Of a stretch of DNA of 64,000 nucleotides, positions 6,959-17,000 are shown piece by piece. The translations under genes and the position numbers were made by a program. Position 1 is the stretch's first letter. Every line of letters begins with the position of its first letter. The notes below the pieces were generated by a model. The model was not told the DNA's origin, ran no database searches, and saw nothing but the letters and a program-made list of their open reading frames with translations. This DNA comes from Candidatus Brevefilum sp. (lineage in GTDB: Bacteria > Chloroflexota > Anaerolineae > Anaerolineales > Anaerolineaceae). The stretch is taken from positions 1 through 64,000 of the forward strand of contig JARGGB010000006.1 of the NCBI GenBank assembly GCA_029210815.1. Direction: 5' to 3'.

Positions 6959-8035
6959 ATGATTTTTAAGAAAGCAGTGATTGCCGGGTATCTCAGCCTG
7001 GATATCACTTCATCCCTGCACGACGCCGTTCCGTCAAAACCCACTAGAAGGGATGCAAGTCAAATTGGTCAGGCGGTGTTAAGCCCTGGCGGTCTTGCCA
7101 AGCTTGCCCTGGCTTTGCATCACCTGGGCGTGCCGACAGGGCTGATTGGCAAGGTGGGGGATGATGCTTTTGGGGAGGTCTTTGTCAGGGTCATCAAAGA
7201 CAAAGCACCGACCCTGGTGGACAGCCTGATCCTGGACCCCTCAGTGCCAGCGGCTTATAAGCTTAACATTGGTGACGCCCATTATTACTTCCCCGGTGCG
7301 AACAAGTCCTTCTATGCATCGGATCTTCCTCGTGATATCCTCCGAGAAGCGGATTTATTTCACTTTGGTTATCCTGCCTTAATGCGATCTATTTACCGGG
7401 GGGATGGCGGTGAACTGGTTTCGATTTTGCAGCGTGTGCGGCGAGAAGGATTGAGCACAAGCCTGGATTTTGGCATGCCTGAAATGGGTGGAGCTGCTGG
7501 TGCGGTGGATTGGTCAGTTCTCCTCGAAAACGCATTGCCCCTGGTCGATGTTTTAATTGCAGATATCCCGCAGCTCCTCTTTTTTCTCAAGCCCGAAGGC
7601 GATCAGCAATATCCAGGATATGAGCATGTGGATGGGATTGGTGGTTCTCCGCCTGGTTTGCTGCATATGCTTTCAGAACGCGTCATGAAATTCGGCGTGA
7701 ATATTTTGATGGTTAATTTGGGCGAGCAGGGCTTTTACCTGCGCACGAATGGCGAACACGCCTGGAAGAGACCGGGACGCGGCCTGTCCGGGTTGGGAGA
7801 AGCCTGGTTCGACCGTGAAATCCGGGAGCCGGTCTTCGCGTCTGGAGATCAGGAAATAATCAATGATTACGATCACGGTTTGGCTGGCTTTCTTGCCGGT
7901 TTATTGGCGGACAGCGATCCCGAAACCGCTTTAAAGCTTGCCGCTGCAGCAAGCGCATCGAAAAACCAGGAAGCACTGCGCAGTTTTTGGGATGCAAACC
8001 CAGAGATTCGTCGGGATATTGAGGCTTCATCTTGA
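6959..8035 (+). CDS. PfkB-family carbohydrate kinase-like protein
   Basis: A 358-residue ribokinase/PfkB-like protein. The N-terminal AGYLSLDIT and the VLSPGGLAKLALALHHLG region resemble the sugar-binding GG motif, and HHLGVPTGLIGKVGDDAFG is the classical second block. In the C-terminal signature the usual GAGD anion hole is replaced by NDYDHGLAGFLAGLL (around Asp303/Asp305), so catalysis or substrate may differ from standard members. GGAGG precedes ATG 6959. The next gene, sfsA, starts on a TTG overlapping this stop codon, so the two are translationally coupled. Family membership is clear; substrate is unknown. Confidence 0.75.
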   Translation: MIFKKAVIAGYLSLDITSSLHDAVPSKPTRRDASQIGQAVLSPGGLAKLALALHHLGVPTGLIGKVGDDAFGEVFVRVIKDKAPTLVDSLILDPSVPAAYKLNIGDAHYYFPGANKSFYASDLPRDILREADLFHFGYPALMRSIYRGDGGELVSILQRVRREGLSTSLDFGMPEMGGAAGAVDWSVLLENALPLVDVLIADIPQLLFFLKPEGDQQYPGYEHVDGIGGSPPGLLHMLSERVMKFGVNILMVNLGEQGFYLRTNGEHAWKRPGRGLSGLGEAWFDREIREPVFASGDQEIINDYDHGLAGFLAGLLADSDPETALKLAAAASASKNQEALRSFWDANPEIRRDIEASS

Positions 8036-8721
8036 AATTACCTTACCTGACCCCTGCGACCTTCATTAAACGCAATAATCGCTTTTCAGCCGGGGTCCGC
8101 CTGGATGGCGGCGGGCTGGCTTCTGCCTATGTACCAACCACGGGACGCCTAACAGGTGTGCTGCGCCCGGGGTGCCGTGCCTGGTTGATACCGGCGGATG
8201 ATCCCAGTCGGAAGACACCCTACACCATGGCATTGGCAGCGCTGGAAAACGGGGGCTTGTGTTCGACCAATGCTTACCTGGCAAATCAATTGTTTAAGGA
8301 AGCTGTTGAGAATGGGTCATTGGCGGCATTCAAATACCCCATTATCGAAAGTGAAGTTTCCTTTGGTAAAAGCCGTCTAGATTTTCGTCTATCGGCGGGA
8401 AACCAGGCTTGCTGGGTGGAGGTCAAATCCGTGACCTATGTGGAAGATGGCATTGGTCGGTTCCCGGATGCGCCGACATCGCGCGGGCGTAAGCACCTGG
8501 CGGAACTGGCAAATTTAGCAGCTTCAGGCGATCGCGCCAGTGTGGTGTTTATTGCCCAAAGGGAAGATGCCCAAAAATTTGCGCCATTTGAGGTGGTTGA
8601 CCCGGCATTCGCGCAGACGTTGCGCGAGGTGCATGCGAAGGGTGTTGAGGTTCATGCCTACGGCTGCCATGTAAGCACGGAGAGCATCGAGATCAATCAG
8701 GAATTACCTGTTGATATTTGA
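8032..8721 (+). CDS. sfsA: SfsA family DNA/RNA nuclease-like protein
   Basis: A 229-residue SfsA protein, of normal family length. It has the N-terminal OB-like part (CRAWLIPAD) and the C-terminal PD-(D/E)XK-like core with SRLDFRL and WVEVKSVTYVEDGIGRFPDAPTSRGRKHL, the most conserved SfsA block. E. coli SfsA was described as a sugar fermentation stimulation protein that binds DNA; the nuclease-like fold suggests nucleic-acid processing. It starts at TTG 8032, which overlaps the TGA of the kinase, with GAGG at 8021-8024. The downstream DNA drops sharply in GC. Confidence 0.9.
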   Translation: MKLPYLTPATFIKRNNRFSAGVRLDGGGLASAYVPTTGRLTGVLRPGCRAWLIPADDPSRKTPYTMALAALENGGLCSTNAYLANQLFKEAVENGSLAAFKYPIIESEVSFGKSRLDFRLSAGNQACWVEVKSVTYVEDGIGRFPDAPTSRGRKHLAELANLAASGDRASVVFIAQREDAQKFAPFEVVDPAFAQTLREVHAKGVEVHAYGCHVSTESIEINQELPVDI

Positions 8722-8734
8722 AAAGATCAATTTC

Positions 8735-8764
8735 TTGACGCAATTTGAAAATCTGGGATATATT
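8735..8764 (+). promoter_or_regulatory. Sigma70-type promoter for the restriction-modification island
   Basis: TTGACG (8735-8740) and TATATT (8759-8764) are separated by 18 bp; transcription would start near 8771, about 20 nt before the methyltransferase start. The RM genes are therefore likely expressed independently of sfsA. Confidence 0.6.
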
Positions 8765-8790
8765 TATATATAACAAGTGTTCTATTTTTT

Positions 8791-9666
8791 ATGGGTGTGA
8801 TTATGAAATTTGAAAATCAAATATTACTTGGTGATTGTGAAGAAGTGTTAAAATCATTTCCTGACAACTCTGTTGATTTAATTTTTACTTCGCCCCCATA
8901 TGCAGACCAACGGAAAAATACTTATGGTGGAATTAAGCCTGATGATTATGTTGATTGGTTTTTACCAAAAGCAGCACAATTTTTCCGTGTACTAAAACCT
9001 CGGGGAACATTTGTTTTAAACATCAAGGAACGTGTTGTAAATGGCGAGCGTCACACATATGTTATAGAATTAATCCTTGAGTTAAGAAAACAAGGATGGT
9101 TATGGACAGAAGAATTTATTTGGCACAAGAAAAACTCTTATCCAGGAAAATGGCCTAACAGATTTAGAGATAATTGGGAAAGATTGCTTCAGTTTAACAA
9201 ACAGAGAAAATTTAATATGTATCAAGAAGCAGTTATGGTTCCAGTAGGAGATTGGGCAAAAGATCGGCTAAATAATTTAAGCGAAACTGATAAAATCAGA
9301 GATGAATCGAAAGTTGGAAGTGGATTTGGGAAAAATATTAGTAATTGGGTAGGAAGAAAAATGGTCTATCCGAATAATGTATTGCATTTAGCTACTGAAT
9401 GTTCGAATCGTAACCATAGTGCAGCATTTCCAGTGGAATTGCCTTCATGGTTTATTAGACTATTTACAGAGAGGGATGATGTGGTTTTAGACCCCTTCAT
9501 TGGGTCAGGAACAACAGCAGTTGCAGCAATTCAAGAGGGAAGAAAATTTATTGGCATCGATACGGAAAACGACTATATTGAGTTGAGCCAAGATAGAATA
9601 TCTGATATCCAGATCAAATTACCAGCAATCGCTGAAGAAACTGAAAATTATCAAGTTGATGATTAA
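8791..9666 (+). CDS. Type II DNA methyltransferase (N6-adenine or N4-cytosine, beta-type motif order)
   Basis: A 291-residue S-adenosylmethionine-dependent DNA methylase that should protect the site cut by the adjacent endonuclease. The catalytic motif TSPPY (33-37) lies near the N-terminus and the cofactor motif DPFIGSGTT (about 234-242) near the C-terminus, the order seen in beta-class enzymes. SPPY rather than DPPY is compatible with N4-cytosine or N6-adenine methylation. ATG 8803 (MKFENQ) is an equally plausible start because neither has a good Shine-Dalgarno site. Base composition is clearly lower in GC than its neighbours, indicating horizontal acquisition. The endonuclease gene follows after 9 nt. 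Confidence 0.88.
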   Translation: MGVIMKFENQILLGDCEEVLKSFPDNSVDLIFTSPPYADQRKNTYGGIKPDDYVDWFLPKAAQFFRVLKPRGTFVLNIKERVVNGERHTYVIELILELRKQGWLWTEEFIWHKKNSYPGKWPNRFRDNWERLLQFNKQRKFNMYQEAVMVPVGDWAKDRLNNLSETDKIRDESKVGSGFGKNISNWVGRKMVYPNNVLHLATECSNRNHSAAFPVELPSWFIRLFTERDDVVLDPFIGSGTTAVAAIQEGRKFIGIDTENDYIELSQDRISDIQIKLPAIAEETENYQVDD

Positions 9667-9675
9667 GGAATTACG

Positions 9676-10416
9676 ATGAATAATTTGGATTTGGCAGAAG
9701 TTTGTGAATTTGTCAACGAAAATATCGTTGATTTTCATGAACGTAGAATCAGTTCTTTGGAAAATCTTAATTTATATACGCTTTTAAGAAAAAATCCTTA
9801 CCTATTTAAAGCAAAGAATATATCTACGGCAAACGAATTGATAACAGGATTACTTGATGCTTTCCTTTCCTCATCTGAAGAAAAATTATTTGGTGATTTT
9901 CTTGAAGAATTAGCAATCTTTATTGCCGGAAAAACTTTTAATGGACACAAATCAAGCGCCACAGGTGTCGATTTGGAATTCTTTAAGAAAGATGTTCATT
10001 ACATTGTTTCAATAAAGTCTGGGACTAATTGGGGAAACAGTTCTCAACACAAGAAATTAGAACAAGATTTGGCTAACGCAGTGAGAAGGATTCAACAATC
10101 ACATCATGCGCTAAATGTCAGAGCAGTTCTAGGAATTTGCTATGGGAAAACCAGGACAAATATTTTGCACGGATATCTAAAAGTTGTTGGTCAGAATTTC
10201 TGGTATTTAATCAGTGACAATAAAGAATTGTACAAAGATATTATAGAACCTATCGGGTATCGAGCAAAAGAACATAACGAAGTATTTTATAGGGAAAAGA
10301 ATCGGGTTGTTAATCGATTTTCAAAACTGTTTTTGGATACCTACTGTTTTGAAAATGGAGATATTAATTGGGATAAATTGGTTGCGTTCAATAGTGGAAA
10401 TTTTGATCTTGGCTAA
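9676..10416 (+). CDS. Type II restriction endonuclease, PmeII/TdeIII-like
   Basis: A 246-residue protein directly downstream of the methylase. KNPYLFKAKNI near residues 40-50, SSEEKLFGDFLE, and GQNFWYLIS followed by an IIEPIGYRAKEHN block match my recollection of PmeII-type restriction enzymes. A plausible PD-(D/E)XK active site is Asp99 in TGVDLEF with Ser112-Ile-Lys114 in VSIKSG. It would cleave unmodified foreign DNA; recognition sequence is unknown. It shares the low GC of the methylase. The family name is from memory of motif style, so 'type II endonuclease' is firmer than 'PmeII'. Confidence 0.78.
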   Translation: MNNLDLAEVCEFVNENIVDFHERRISSLENLNLYTLLRKNPYLFKAKNISTANELITGLLDAFLSSSEEKLFGDFLEELAIFIAGKTFNGHKSSATGVDLEFFKKDVHYIVSIKSGTNWGNSSQHKKLEQDLANAVRRIQQSHHALNVRAVLGICYGKTRTNILHGYLKVVGQNFWYLISDNKELYKDIIEPIGYRAKEHNEVFYREKNRVVNRFSKLFLDTYCFENGDINWDKLVAFNSGNFDLG

Positions 10417-10443
10417 TTACTAGAAAATAAACGGAGAAAGACT

Positions 10444-11472
10444 ATGAAAATCCTGATCATTGGTGGTACAGGACTGATCAGCACGGCTATCAGCCGGCAG
10501 CTCTTGGAAGCTGGGCACGAATTGACCCTTTATAATCGTGGGGAGACAGAATCGCGCCTTCCCCAGGGTTACCAGTTCATCAAGGGCGATCGGGATGACA
10601 CCGAGACCTTTGAAGCGCAAATGGCTGAGCTTGAAGGTTTCGATGCCGTCATCGATATGATTTGCTTTAACCCCAAACAAGCTGAAAGTGATATTCGCGC
10701 CTTTTCCGGGCGTGTTAATCAATTTGTTTTTTGCAGCACTGTGGATGTTTACACCAAGCCGCCAGCGACCTTCCCCGTTGTTGAAAGCCATGAACGCCAT
10801 GCCCTTTCGGATTATGGGCGCAATAAAGCCAAGTGTGAAGATTTATTTATGGCTGCACACGAAGCGAAAGATTTCAATGTAACCATTATTCGCCCAGCAT
10901 CTACCTATGGCGAGGGCGGCAATATTATTCACACCTTCGGTTGGGAGACTTATTTCCTGGATCGCCTGACTGAAGGAAAGCCGATCATCGTCCATGGTGA
11001 TGGCGAGGCTTTGTGGGTCTCCTGTCATGTAGATGACGTTGCCAGGGCTTTTGTCAATGCACTTGGAAATGAGAAGGCTTACGGCAAGGCATATCATGTG
11101 ACCGGTGAAGAATGGCAGACCTGGAATCAATACCACGAACGGCTAGCTGAGGCAATTGGCGCGCCGAAACCCTCGATTGTTCACATCCCGGCTGACCTGC
11201 TGGTGCGCATCTCCCCGGATCAGGCGATGACAACCTATCTCAATTTCCAATATACCAACATCTTTGATAACAGCGCTGCCAAAGCTGACCTGGATTTTAA
11301 AGTCACCATTGATTGGAAGACAGGCGCAAAACGAACTTATGATTGGCTTTTGGAAAACGACCGCATTCAAAGCTGGAATAAATTCTCTTTCTATGACCAG
11401 ATCATTGAAAGTTACAAGCAGCAAACGGGTGAATTGATTGCCGAACTATCCAATTATCACAAACGCCGATAA
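10444..11472 (+). CDS. NAD-dependent epimerase/dehydratase family protein (extended SDR)
   Basis: A 342-residue extended short-chain dehydrogenase. The Rossmann motif GGTGLIS is at residues 7-13, and SDYGRNKAKCED supplies the YxxxK catalytic pair. WVSCHVDDVARAFVNAL and the YHVTGEEWQTWNQYH region are typical of NAD-dependent sugar epimerase relatives. It probably acts on a nucleotide sugar or similar substrate, which cannot be specified. GGAG (10433-10436) precedes the ATG by 7 nt. It marks the return to normal base composition after the restriction island. Confidence 0.82.
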   Translation: MKILIIGGTGLISTAISRQLLEAGHELTLYNRGETESRLPQGYQFIKGDRDDTETFEAQMAELEGFDAVIDMICFNPKQAESDIRAFSGRVNQFVFCSTVDVYTKPPATFPVVESHERHALSDYGRNKAKCEDLFMAAHEAKDFNVTIIRPASTYGEGGNIIHTFGWETYFLDRLTEGKPIIVHGDGEALWVSCHVDDVARAFVNALGNEKAYGKAYHVTGEEWQTWNQYHERLAEAIGAPKPSIVHIPADLLVRISPDQAMTTYLNFQYTNIFDNSAAKADLDFKVTIDWKTGAKRTYDWLLENDRIQSWNKFSFYDQIIESYKQQTGELIAELSNYHKRR

Positions 11473-11537
11473 CTGATACCTGATAACTGGTACCTAATTC
11501 CAAATTACCATTCACCAATCACTAATTACCACTTACC
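11473..11537. repeat. Degenerate short-repeat stretch related to the tandem arrays
   Basis: The entire gap before mutS2 is built of ACTGATACCTGATAACTGG and AATTACCA/CACTAATTACC units, resembling the TACCTGAT arrays elsewhere but without an adjacent hairpin. No Shine-Dalgarno site for mutS2 is visible inside it. Confidence 0.45.
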
Positions 11538-11538
11538 C

Positions 11539-13932
11539 ATGAACAATAAAGCCCTGTCCACCCTTGAATACAATAAAATCATCGTAAGCTTGGTGACCTA
11601 TGCGGACTTCAGCGCGTCGGCTGACCTGGCGCGCAAACTCAAACCCACACCGGATATTGAAAAAGCGCATAAGCGACAGGCGGCAACACGTGAAGCAAAG
11701 TACTTATTATCACTGGACACGGATTTTTCTTTTCAAAATGCCAGTGATATTCGACCGCAGTTAGGATTGGCAAGACGTGAGGGCGTATTAGAACCAGAGG
11801 ACCTGCTGGCGATCAAACACACATTGATCGTCTCCCGCAGGGTCCGCAGGGTTCTCGAAAACATGGCGGAAGAGGTCCCAAATCTTTCAAGTTTGGCAGA
11901 TGCACTGCCCGTAGGCTTGGGACTGGTCGACCGGATCAGCAAGACGCTCTCCGATCGCGGCGATGTGCTGGATTCGGCTTCGCAGAAGCTTTCTGAGATT
12001 CGCAATGAAATGAAGATCACCTATGAGCGCATGATGTCTCGCATGCAGCGCTTTATATCAGACCAGAGCACAGCCCGCATGCTGCAGGAACCAATCATCA
12101 CGCAGCGTAACGGCCGGAATGTTATTCCCCTTCGGGCGGAGTTCAAAGGGCGGATAAAAGCGGTAATACATGATCAGTCTGCCTCAGGCGCCACACTGTT
12201 CATTGAACCCCTGGCTGTGGTCGAGTGGAATAACCGCTATAAGGAATTGGAACTGGCTGAGCGAGATGAGGTTCGCAGGATCCTTGCGGAACTGAGCAGT
12301 GCAGTGGTGCTTCACGCAGATGCTTTAATCGTAATGGTTGAAGTGATGGCAGAGCTGGATGTGGCATTGATGTGCGCTCGTTATGCAGAAGACCTGGATG
12401 CAAGCGAACCTGAATTGGTGCCCTTTGCTGAACGCCATGGAAAACACCCGGGCAGCACCATACGCCTGTACAAAGCACGCCATCCCCTGCTAGACCCTGA
12501 AAGTGTCGTGCCGATTGATGTGGATTTGGACCCTGAGACCTATGCACTGGTGATCACCGGTCCGAACACCGGTGGAAAGACAGTCACCCTTAAGACGGTC
12601 GGACTGCTTATATTGATGGCGCAATCCGGCTTGCAGATCCCGGCCGGATACGGCTCTAAGCTGAGCGTCTTCAAAGATGTTTTTGCTGATATAGGCGATG
12701 AACAATCCATTGAACAATCCCTATCTACTTTTTCCGGGCATGTGACCAATATCGTTGAAATCTTAAAAAAAGCAGATGCACATTCCCTGGTGCTGCTGGA
12801 TGAGCTGGGCGCCGGGACAGACCCGCAAGAAGGGTCTGCATTGGCAAGGGCGGTGATGACGCATCTATTGGACAGAAGTATCACCAGTATGATCGCCACA
12901 CATTACCCGGAATTAAAAGCCTATGCGCACACAACGGATGGTGTGTTAAACGCCAGCGTTGAGTTTGACTTAAAAACCTTGAAACCAGCCTACCATCTGA
13001 CCATAGGTTTGCCCGGCCGGTCTAACGCATTGGCGATTGCCGACAGGTTGGGGTTGCCAGAATCAATTATTAATGCTGCCCGTGCAGAGATCAACCCTGC
13101 AGACCTGCGAGCAGAAGACTTGTTGGATGAGATTCATCACCAGCGAGACCTGGCACGCAGAGCGCGAGAAGAGGCAGATAATGAGCATCAGGTTGCTGAA
13201 TCGATAAGGAATGAATTGGCAGAGCGTTTGGATATGATCGAAGACGAACGTTTTGAATTGATGGAAAAAACACGCCAGGAAGCAGAAGCAGAATTAGGGG
13301 GATTGCGGGAAGAGATGGAAACGCTCAGACGGCTGCTTGCGAAGGCACGACAGCCTCTAGAGGTGGTTGATGAGGTCGAAGAAGTTGTTGAAATTCTGGA
13401 AGAAAAAGTTTCCGAACCTGTTTTGAGGAAAGAACCTGAAAAGCCGATTCGCAAACCAAAAGGGCCGCTGCGCTTGGGTGAAAAAGTGCATTTGCGTTCT
13501 ATTGACCAGGACGGCGTTGTTACCTCAATTGGCGAGGAAGAGGTGGAGGTTCAGATTGGGATGCTGCGGATACGAGCTCGAATTTCTGATGTGATGCGGA
13601 AGGGAGAGCCCGAGGAACAAACTGAAAAAGGGCCGCCAAAGGTCAGGAAGGGCAGAATCACCTTACCCCAGGTTCATGAATCACCGGGCCTTGAGCTGGA
13701 TATTCGTGGGCACAGGGTAGATGAAGGCTTGGATTTGCTGGACAGGTATTTAGAAAAAGCTTACCTGGCAAGTTTGCCTTATGTGCGCATTATTCACGGC
13801 AAAGGCACAGGACGTTTACGGGAATCGGTGCGTGAAGCATTGAGTAGCAATCCGCATGTGGCGCGTTACGAAAGCGGCAGCCAGGCGGAAGGCGGCGATG
13901 GCGTAACCATTGGTCATCTTAAAGGGAATTAA
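11539..13932 (+). CDS. mutS2: Endonuclease MutS2
   Basis: A 797-residue MutS2, normal length. It lacks the MutS mismatch-recognition N-terminus and starts directly in core/lever regions. The ATPase has Walker A GPNTGGKT (341-348) and Walker B LVLLDELGAGTDP with Asp421-Glu422. A coiled-coil, highly charged linker (about 520-640) leads to the KOW-like segment and to a C-terminal Smr nuclease domain with LDIRGH (about 720-725) and HGKGTG (753-758). Known roles are suppression of homologous recombination and, in Bacillus, rescue of collided ribosomes. It begins in a repeat-rich gap without a visible Shine-Dalgarno site and ends before a terminator-like hairpin. Confidence 0.95.
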   Translation: MNNKALSTLEYNKIIVSLVTYADFSASADLARKLKPTPDIEKAHKRQAATREAKYLLSLDTDFSFQNASDIRPQLGLARREGVLEPEDLLAIKHTLIVSRRVRRVLENMAEEVPNLSSLADALPVGLGLVDRISKTLSDRGDVLDSASQKLSEIRNEMKITYERMMSRMQRFISDQSTARMLQEPIITQRNGRNVIPLRAEFKGRIKAVIHDQSASGATLFIEPLAVVEWNNRYKELELAERDEVRRILAELSSAVVLHADALIVMVEVMAELDVALMCARYAEDLDASEPELVPFAERHGKHPGSTIRLYKARHPLLDPESVVPIDVDLDPETYALVITGPNTGGKTVTLKTVGLLILMAQSGLQIPAGYGSKLSVFKDVFADIGDEQSIEQSLSTFSGHVTNIVEILKKADAHSLVLLDELGAGTDPQEGSALARAVMTHLLDRSITSMIATHYPELKAYAHTTDGVLNASVEFDLKTLKPAYHLTIGLPGRSNALAIADRLGLPESIINAARAEINPADLRAEDLLDEIHHQRDLARRAREEADNEHQVAESIRNELAERLDMIEDERFELMEKTRQEAEAELGGLREEMETLRRLLAKARQPLEVVDEVEEVVEILEEKVSEPVLRKEPEKPIRKPKGPLRLGEKVHLRSIDQDGVVTSIGEEEVEVQIGMLRIRARISDVMRKGEPEEQTEKGPPKVRKGRITLPQVHESPGLELDIRGHRVDEGLDLLDRYLEKAYLASLPYVRIIHGKGTGRLRESVREALSSNPHVARYESGSQAEGGDGVTIGHLKGN

Positions 13933-13937
13933 ATAAG

Positions 13938-13987
13938 AAAAGAACCGACATTGCTAATCTGTCTCCCTTGGCATTGCCGGTTCTTTT
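13938..13987 (+). terminator. Terminator-like hairpin after mutS2
   Basis: AAAAGAACCG (13938-13947) pairs with CGGTTCTTTT (13978-13987) around a 30-nt loop. The T-run is part of the descending arm. It lies between convergent mutS2 and the minus-strand regulator. Confidence 0.5.
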
Positions 13988-14076
13988 GCACAAGGACCCC
14001 TCGGCCATGTGCCCGTTCTCTTTTGAGAATAAATCTACTTAAGAATATCACTTAACCGTTACCAAAACGTAGACAT

Positions 14077-17000
14077 TTATGAGGGGAAATGGTGTTTCTG
14101 ATCCCATACTTTTCTTGCTTCAGAAAATTCTTTCCTGAGGGCTTCAGACTGCATATTATTTTTAATTTTTGTGATGTGGTCTTGATAGGCAGTTTGGTGC
14201 TGATTTAGCAATTCGGTTTGATGATTGATTTTGTCCAGACGCATAGAAAGTTCCAATCCATAGCCAATCTGCCATGCCATATTCCTTTGTTGTGATATCT
14301 CAAGGCTTTCATTCAAAAGTTTGCGGGCTGCAGCATTTTCTTTCTTCGCCATCATCAATCTTGCCAGCGAAAGTTTACTCAAGCTCAATTCCAGCAGCAA
14401 ACCATTCGCTTCAGTCAACTGAATAGCTTTATTGAATTTTTCCTCAGCAGACCCAAGCTTGCTTTCATGAAAATCGCAATATCCGCAAACCAGCACTTCG
14501 TCCGCATAATATTGTTCCAATTTAAATTCTTCTGAATAGTCCAGGCATTTGTTCAGAATTTGTCTTGCCTCTGAAATTTGCCCAGTCCATGTCAACAAAT
14601 GCGCTAAATGGATTTTGTTCTCAATGCCATAGAAGGAAACATTGGATAAGCCTTCACGAATTTGACCAACCCGGTAATACTGGGCTGCAGCAGTAACATT
14701 GCTAACGGCGTATAGAATGTCACCTAAAATGCAGTTTACGGCGACGATCATGGATGTATGGTTTGCTTTTTCAGCTAAGTGCAGCGCTTGAAGCCCATGT
14801 TGATATGCCTGGTCAAGCTTTCCCTGTATCAATTCTGCTTTACTCAAGATGACCAGGTTAATTTCTTCAAGAATGCCAGCGCCTAAAGGGCGTGCAAGCT
14901 CCAGGGCTTTTTTTGTGAAATGTTCGCATTTTTCGAATTCTGCAGAGATTAAACTTGAATAGCTAAGTAAATATAAAGACCTGAGTCTGTCGAAGGGTTC
15001 GAGTTTATGAAAATATTGATTGTAGAGGGCTTGTGCAGTTTGGGAGGCTAAGGAAGCATGACCATGGGTATACTGCATCATGTTAATCAGGTGTTTTGCA
15101 TTGAATTCCATTGAAATTCGCAGGTTATCATTTAACGAATCATCATGGCACATTTCAAGCACCTGGTTGGCAGAGGTTTCAACCTCGTCAAAGTTCATCG
15201 TCCACCAGCTGATGACGCCTTTGCGTTTGACGGCTTTGATCAAAGCTTCATTGTCACCCGCAATAGTAATGTATTCAATCGCCGAATTAATCAGATCCAA
15301 TCCTGTTTGGAAATTCTGGCGCAAAAAGCATGCATTGGACAGGATGATTTGTGATATGCCAAGTAATAAGGGGTGGTTGACCCTGCCGCCAATATGTTGT
15401 AACTTTGCACCAAGCTGTTCAACAAGCTCTACCTGGTTGGACTCGTAGGCAAAATCACTCCACTGTTGATAAAGCATTAAACTTAATCCTGGTTGGGTTA
15501 TGGTCTCAGGGTTGTTTGCCAGGAGCTTTTCAGCTTTAAGATAATCATTTTGGGCATCTTCTGCAGAACCCAGATTCCAGGCGTGATCCGCAGCTTGTAT
15601 AAACCATTTGAATGCTTGCCTCTCATTACCGCCTGAAAGGAAATGACCGGCTATTACATTGGCTTTATCCCCATATTGGGGATCACTTGCCATGTGCTGA
15701 GCAGCCTGGCGGTGAAGGATCTGTATTTGGAAATCAGACCCTTCTTTCAGGATCACTTCACGCATTTTTTCATGGCTGAAGTGCAATTGCGTTTTCCCCG
15801 ATATTTGCGATTTTGTGCTTTGGATCAGGCCGGATTTCAAAAGGCGATCAAGCATTTGCGCTAGGCTTGAAGGCGGGATGTCAGCCACTGCCTGCAGTAA
15901 ATCCAGCGAGAGTTCATTACCTAAGACTGCTGCGCATAAAAGGACATGACGCGCTGATTCATCTAATTGCAGCAGGCGTTTTTGGATCAGTTTGTGAACG
16001 CTTATTGGTAAAGGCAGGCGGCCAGATTCTCCTACGGACTTAAGATTGCCCTGGCTTTCAAGGATATCCCGGATGATTTCAATGGCTAAAAAGGGATTTC
16101 CGTTTGTTTCTTGATACAACTTATTGACGAAGGCTTCAGGGGGAGGGGTGTTGGTCACCTGTTTTGCCAGGTTTTCCAGTTCGCTCTTAGTTAACCCCTG
16201 TAATTTTATGATCTGAATTGGATTTGATCGGAAGGACTGGTTGATCATAGACTCAAGGTCGCGATTGGTCTCTTCAGGGCGGGATGCCATCACCAGTAAG
16301 CCGTGTTTTGCAAAAGTACTATCTGACATCATATATGAAAGCGCCTGCAAAGTCTGTGTATCCGCCCAATGTGCATCATCCAGAAAGAATAAAATTCTTC
16401 CGTATTTTATTGTGATGTGCTGGCAAATATGCTGCAAACCTTCATAAATATGCTGCTTCCCTTCGGGTAATTGAGATAATGAAGTCTGGGATTCTGTCTT
16501 AGTAAGCCTGCTAAGCTCTGGTAAAAGCAGAGCGAGGTGATTTATCCACGTCGGGTCGATTTCTTCCCAAATATGATCTGGCAGGCTGTGCCGCATGCAG
16601 TGGGTGATGGGTGAGAATGGCAGACTTTTTTCCATTTCCCTCGCTGGTGCAAGCATTAGGAAGGGCTTTGGAGAGAGGGCCTGAAATAGTTCTTGCACAA
16701 GCCGCGTTTTCCCACTTCCCAATTCACCCTGGAGCGAAACAATCCCCCCTTTGAAAAAGGCTTGCTGCAGCTGCTGCAATTCCTCATGGCGCCCGATTAA
16801 TTGTAATTGCATGGTGAGGGGAATTGGCCATTGATTTTTCTCTTCATCATGATTTTGTGTTAACCGATAATGGGCTTGCTGGCAGCGAAACAAGATCTCG
16901 TCGGGGAGGGGAGCGCTGTATTCGCGCTCATAAATGCTTTCGAGGGTATCGCAATAATTATTGGCATCCTGGTGACGACCCAAATTGATCAGCAGGTCAA

